Positions 60,622-64,000 of a stretch of 64,000 bases of DNA are shown in pieces (position 1 is the stretch's first letter; every line of letters starts with the position of its first letter). The notes below the pieces were generated by a model that saw only the letters and a program-made list of their open reading frames with translations, searched no databases and was not told where the DNA came from. Source of the stretch: Gemmatimonadota bacterium (lineage in GTDB: Bacteria > Gemmatimonadota > Gemmatimonadetes > Gemmatimonadales > Gemmatimonadaceae); contig JAIUOB010000004.1 of assembly GCA_020161135.1 (NCBI GenBank), positions 248,001-312,000 of the forward strand, read 5' to 3'. A program made the translations under genes and the position numbers.

Positions 60622-63114
60622 TCAGTGCAAGGGAGGCCGCCCGGGCGCGGGCGGTGGTGACTGCGGCAATGACGGCGCGGCGGCCTGTGACGATGTCGCT
60701 GGCGGCATCACATGCGGCATCGCGGCGCCGCGCGACGCACGGCCGGCGGTCGCGAACGGCACCGCGGCGCGCGCCATCCGTTCGGCCGGCGTGCCCTGCA
60801 CCAGCCGCCAACTGCTCCGGATCGCGATGCCGGTATACGTCTCCCTCAACCGCGACGCATCCGGCCACGTCACCTCCACCGTGTCGATGACGGTGGCGCT
60901 CCCGAGCCCCATGTGCAGCGCCAGCGGATTCGAACCGAACGAGCCGCCCGTCCCCACGGTGCGATACTGCACCCGCCGCCCGCCCTGCGCGTCGCGGGTC
61001 ACCAGCCGCACGCGCGCGCCCAGGGCTGAGCGATTCGCGCGTCGTCCCTCGATCTGCAACGTCACCCACGACGCGTCGGACCAGCCCGGGTTCTCGAACA
61101 GCACGTTGGCGAACACGTCGCCCTCGTACGCACCGCCCATCACGGCATACACATCCTCGTCGCCATCGCCGTCCAGGTCGGCAAAGGCCACGCCATGTCC
61201 CTTCTGCAGGTGTCCGAAGCCGCCGGCGATCGTGACCTCCTCGAAACGCGTGCCGCCCACGTTGCGCAGCATGCGATTCGGGATCACCGAGCGCAGGTCG
61301 GGGTTGCCGGTGCCGAGGTACATGTCGAGCCAACCATCGTTGTCGAGATCGCCGAAGTTCGCGCCCATGGTGAACGCCACGATCGACTCGAGCCCGTACG
61401 CGCGCGTCACGTCGCGAAACGTCCCGTCGCGCTGGTTGCGATAGAGCCGCATCGCCTCGGGTGGTGCACCGGCCACACGCACACCGCCGCGCCGCAGGTA
61501 CTCGGCGGCCACGCCATCGTGCAGCGCCTGCCCCGCGCCAATGTCGTAGCTCTGCACGAGGAGGTCGTCCCAGCCATCCTGGTCGACATCCCAGAACCAC
61601 GTCGCGAAGGAAGCGTGCGGCCGCTCGACGCCGGCGGCGACTGCGCGCTCCTCGAATCGCCAGGTGCCGGGCCACTTCCCGCCGCGATTCACGTAGAGCC
61701 GGTTCGGGCCGTTGAGCACGGAGATGTAGAGGTCGGGGAGTCCGTCGTTGTTCACGTCCCCCCACGTCGCGCCCTTCACGAACGCATCGACGTCCACGCC
61801 GGTACGCAACGCGACATTCGTGAACGTGCCGTCGTGGTTGTTGTGCCACAGCTCCGACGGATGCGACGCGCCGCCCTGCGCGCGCCCCGACTCGTTGCCC
61901 ACGAACAGGTCGAGCCACCCGTCGAGATCGAAGTCGGCCCACGCCGCCGTCGACGTCGGATGCTGCGCGAACACGCCCGCGGGCATCGTCACGTCGGCAA
62001 GGCGTCCCCCGCCGAGGTTGTGCAGCAGCGAGTTGGCATGCCCATGGTCACCGCTCAGCCACGCCCCGCGCATGATGAACAGGTCGGGACGTCCATCGTT
62101 GTCGTAGTCGGCGTGCGACACATTGAGCCCACCGGTGATCCCCTCGAGCCCCGCGAGTGGCGCGCGGTCGACATAGCCGCCGCGCCCGTCGGCGAGGTAA
62201 AGGCGCGGCGCATCGTGTAGCCCCCACGACGTCACGAACAGGTCGAGGTGGCCATCGCCGTCGAAGTCGTCCACCGCCACACCACCCGCGTTGGACATGG
62301 CGTCGACTCCCAGCGCGCCGGCAATGTTGCGGTGCACCGGTACGCCGGCGCGTTCGCGTCGGTCGAGCCCCGGAATGCGCGCCGCCGCCGGCACACTGTC
62401 GGGATATCCGCCGAGCGCCATCCACGCGATGTTCAGCAGCCAGCGCGAACCCAAGTCGCTCGGGAAGGTGCGCGCGAGGGCCGTGTACAGCGCGATGGCC
62501 TTGCGTGCCCCCTCGGGCTTGCTGTGTCGCGCGCCGCCCTCGAGCGGCAGGATGCACGCGTTGGCGGCGGTCCCCATCGCGCAGTTCTCCTGCTCCCCCA
62601 GCCGCAGGTTGGCGATGGCGAGCAGGTCGAGCAGCGGTTTCGTGGACGCCGAAACCGTGTGGACCGAGAGGCGCATCTCCATCGCGAGCGCCTCGAGCAG
62701 TGCGATCCCCTCACGCGTCTGCCCGGCGAGAATCCGCTCCTGCGCCAGCAGGTACCGCCCCTCGGCGTCGCCGCTCGCATTGCCCACGCGCACGAGCTGC
62801 GCGGCGATGGAGTCGGCGCGGAGTCGATTGCTGAACGGGTTGGACTGCGGCCGGGCCGCGGCATCGGCGGCCACCTGGGCGAGCGTGCGCGCCATCTCCT
62901 CGGTGGCACGACGCTCGTCCGTCGTGCGGCGCGCGGCCGCCGCATTCGCACCGCCCTCGCCATCGGCTTCGGCACACCCTGCCAGCGACCCGCCGATGCC
63001 GACACCGAGCGCCGCCACCAACGCGCCGATGCGCCCCCGACGGCTCCAGCGACTGGACGTTCCCTCCCGCCCGCGACGCGTCGACGACCGGCTCTGCCCT
63101 GTCCCCTGCTCCAT
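60622..63114 (-). CDS. CRTAC1-like ASPIC/UnbV and FG-GAP repeat lipoprotein
   Basis: An 830-residue lipoprotein (GGSLAGCAEA, Cys about 48, long Arg-rich lead). After a helical region (about 70-240) come FG-GAP/VCBS beta-propeller repeats with Asp-rich calcium loops (DFDGDGHLDLFV, DYDNDGRPDLFI, DVNNDGLPDLYI type) from about 270 to 690. The ASPIC/UnbV domain is C-terminal (about 720-800: RSALGARVRLVTRDAQGGRR, LHMGLGSATVIDTVEVTWPD). Such proteins sit at the cell surface and bind calcium or glycans. GAGG before the ATG supports the start. The end overlaps the frameshifted remnant's region. Confidence 0.9.
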   Translation of the reverse strand: MEQGTGQSRSSTRRGREGTSSRWSRRGRIGALVAALGVGIGGSLAGCAEADGEGGANAAAARRTTDERRATEEMARTLAQVAADAAARPQSNPFSNRLRADSIAAQLVRVGNASGDAEGRYLLAQERILAGQTREGIALLEALAMEMRLSVHTVSASTKPLLDLLAIANLRLGEQENCAMGTAANACILPLEGGARHSKPEGARKAIALYTALARTFPSDLGSRWLLNIAWMALGGYPDSVPAAARIPGLDRRERAGVPVHRNIAGALGVDAMSNAGGVAVDDFDGDGHLDLFVTSWGLHDAPRLYLADGRGGYVDRAPLAGLEGITGGLNVSHADYDNDGRPDLFIMRGAWLSGDHGHANSLLHNLGGGRLADVTMPAGVFAQHPTSTAAWADFDLDGWLDLFVGNESGRAQGGASHPSELWHNNHDGTFTNVALRTGVDVDAFVKGATWGDVNNDGLPDLYISVLNGPNRLYVNRGGKWPGTWRFEERAVAAGVERPHASFATWFWDVDQDGWDDLLVQSYDIGAGQALHDGVAAEYLRRGGVRVAGAPPEAMRLYRNQRDGTFRDVTRAYGLESIVAFTMGANFGDLDNDGWLDMYLGTGNPDLRSVIPNRMLRNVGGTRFEEVTIAGGFGHLQKGHGVAFADLDGDGDEDVYAVMGGAYEGDVFANVLFENPGWSDASWVTLQIEGRRANRSALGARVRLVTRDAQGGRRVQYRTVGTGGSFGSNPLALHMGLGSATVIDTVEVTWPDASRLRETYTGIAIRSSWRLVQGTPAERMARAAVPFATAGRASRGAAMPHVMPPATSSQAAAPSLPQSPPPAPGRPPLH

Positions 63115-63281
63115 CGCTCGCCTCGGCCGTCGGAGTCCGCCCGCAGGACACGGGTGGTCCCACGCGCCAAGGTGCGCTCCAGACGGCTATTCCGACAGGG
63201 CCAGACGCGATTCGGCGCCACGAACCGTGCTCCGACACGCATCGCGGGGCTGGAGGTTGACGGACGGCGAATATTGGGCGC

Positions 63282-63716
63282 ATGGCACTCCCCGTTCGCC
63301 GACTGTACGCGCACGCTGCGTGGCTGCTCGTCCTCCTCGCCGCCTGCCGCGCCGACACACCACCGACCCTCACCGAGGCCGAGATGACGGGCACGTGGCG
63401 CGGCACCATTCGGCTGCTCGATCGCGACTCGGTCTTCGGCCGCTTCGTCGATGTGTGCGGGGCGGGCGTCTGCCGCGGCCTCATGGACGGCGCGCGCGAC
63501 ACGGTGCGCTTCGACTACCAATTGGCCGGCGACAGCGCGACCGCCGTATCGAGCGCATTCCCGGCCCGTTCACGCCCCGGTGTGCTGTTGCGCGATCGGT
63601 GGGTGGTGCATCGCACGGCGCCGGGGCGCCTCGAAGGCATCGGCGCCACGCATCTCGCGCAGCACGACGACTCGGTGGTGTTTCGCTATCGCCTCGAGGT
63701 GGTGCAGCAGCGCTGA
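63282..63716 (+). CDS. Small lipoprotein with GTW motif
   Basis: A 144-residue lipoprotein (LVLLAACRA, Cys about 22). The mature part EAEMTGTWRGTIRLLDRDSV starts a beta-rich body with two Cys (VDVCGAGVCRG). Its GTW opening is like the proteins at 10119 and 33865. An AATATT ends 6 nt before the ATG, so it may be leaderless. Function unknown. Confidence 0.65.
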   Translation: MALPVRRLYAHAAWLLVLLAACRADTPPTLTEAEMTGTWRGTIRLLDRDSVFGRFVDVCGAGVCRGLMDGARDTVRFDYQLAGDSATAVSSAFPARSRPGVLLRDRWVVHRTAPGRLEGIGATHLAQHDDSVVFRYRLEVVQQR

Positions 63717-63747
63717 CCCGTGCGGCACGCGCGGCGCGCGCAGCAGG

Positions 63748-64000
63748 CTACGCGGGCGGTGTGCCGCGCAACCGCTGCTGCGACGCGGTGAAGGCCCTGG
63801 CCGTGATCCCCGCCCGATAGCGCGCGAGCTGCCGGCCGATTTCGATCGTGCGGCTGATGGGCGCGAGGTTCACCCCGTGCAGCGTGAACTGCCCCGCCTT
63901 CACCCGCTGCGCCATGCGAATGAGCGCCGGATCCTGCACCGCGATCTGCGCCTCGTAGTAGATGTCGTCGTGGATGCCGTTGCGATAATCGGCGGCCCGG
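63748..64000 (-). CDS. C-terminal end of an unidentified protein (5' partial)
   Basis: The minus-strand frame is open from the right edge of the window to a stop at 63748. It gives at least 83 residues, including NGIHDDIYYEAQIAVQDPAL, KAGQFTLHGVNLAP and ARYRAGITARAF. A GTG at 63939 is inside this frame and is not the true start, since codons upstream fit coding sequence. KAGQFTLHG weakly recalls the C-terminus of beta-carbonic anhydrases, but this is not enough for a name. Confidence 0.55.
   Translation of the reverse strand, partial: RAADYRNGIHDDIYYEAQIAVQDPALIRMAQRVKAGQFTLHGVNLAPISRTIEIGRQLARYRAGITARAFTASQQRLRGTPPA

Noticed and set aside
1..64000. Search for tRNA, rRNA, transposases, integrases and attachment sites
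   Set aside because: None could be supported by inspection; gene order and codon use look uniform, with no sign of a mobile island.

Overview
The window is about 64 kb of very GC-rich chromosomal DNA (close to 70 % G+C by eye) with tightly packed genes on both strands, many secreted or lipoprotein products, two ECF sigma/anti-sigma pairs and many Gram-negative envelope proteins. The gene content (transmembrane kinase with RCC1 repeats, S9 peptidase, split DUF4331/HupE cluster, TldD/TldE with Gly-rich inserts, CRTAC1-like and TonB-plug-like proteins) suggests a free-living aerobic bacterium of the phylum Gemmatimonadota. This is an inference from family composition and was not checked against a database. 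I see no rRNA, tRNA, CRISPR, insertion sequence, prophage or integrase.

Layout. 1-5.5 kb: end of an unknown gene, an OmpA-like protein, the phenylacetyl-CoA epoxidase genes paaABCD (minus strand) and a divergent enoyl-CoA hydratase/isomerase across a 61-bp promoter/operator. 5.4-9.2 kb: an FHA protein and a membrane Ser/Thr kinase whose outer part is a seven-fold RCC1 propeller. 9.4-16 kb: alpha/beta hydrolase, small secreted protein, GH3 glycosidase, CocE-type hydrolase and acyl-CoA hydrolase/transferase. 16-23.3 kb: K+-independent-type proton pyrophosphatase with an APC permease, a large intergenic inverted repeat, secreted rhodanese, GlxA-type regulator and amidase. 23.3-29.8 kb: a minus-strand run of glutathione peroxidase, DUF6174, DUF6702, HupE/UreJ, TPR, two DUF4331-family proteins, anti-sigma and ECF sigma. 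30-39.7 kb: S9 peptidase, small envelope proteins, a DUF2911 / GNAT-glyoxalase fusion / PqiA-like operon, DUF4397, CsbD and DUF4159. 39.8-52.9 kb: an eight-gene operon running spermidine-synthase-like, MoxR, DUF58, BatA-like, DUF4175-like, vWA-cluster membrane protein, TldE, TldD. 53-64 kb: carboxypeptidase-regulatory/plug protein, lipoprotein, DUF2723, second ECF sigma with a membrane partner, DDAH-like amidinohydrolase, thioesterase, a probably frameshifted remnant, an ASPIC/UnbV lipoprotein, a small lipoprotein and an incomplete gene at the right edge.

Two themes recur. First, translational coupling: many adjacent genes share ATGA, GTGA or TGATG stop/start overlaps, which define the operons. 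Second, several transcription units begin with a TANCTT hexamer 6-7 nt before the start codon, as expected for leaderless mRNAs. In two cases the TAG of that hexamer is also the stop codon of the upstream gene. The clusters most worth study are the sigma-controlled DUF4331/TPR/HupE/DUF6702 unit and the aminopropyltransferase-like/MoxR/DUF58/BatA/TldDE operon.
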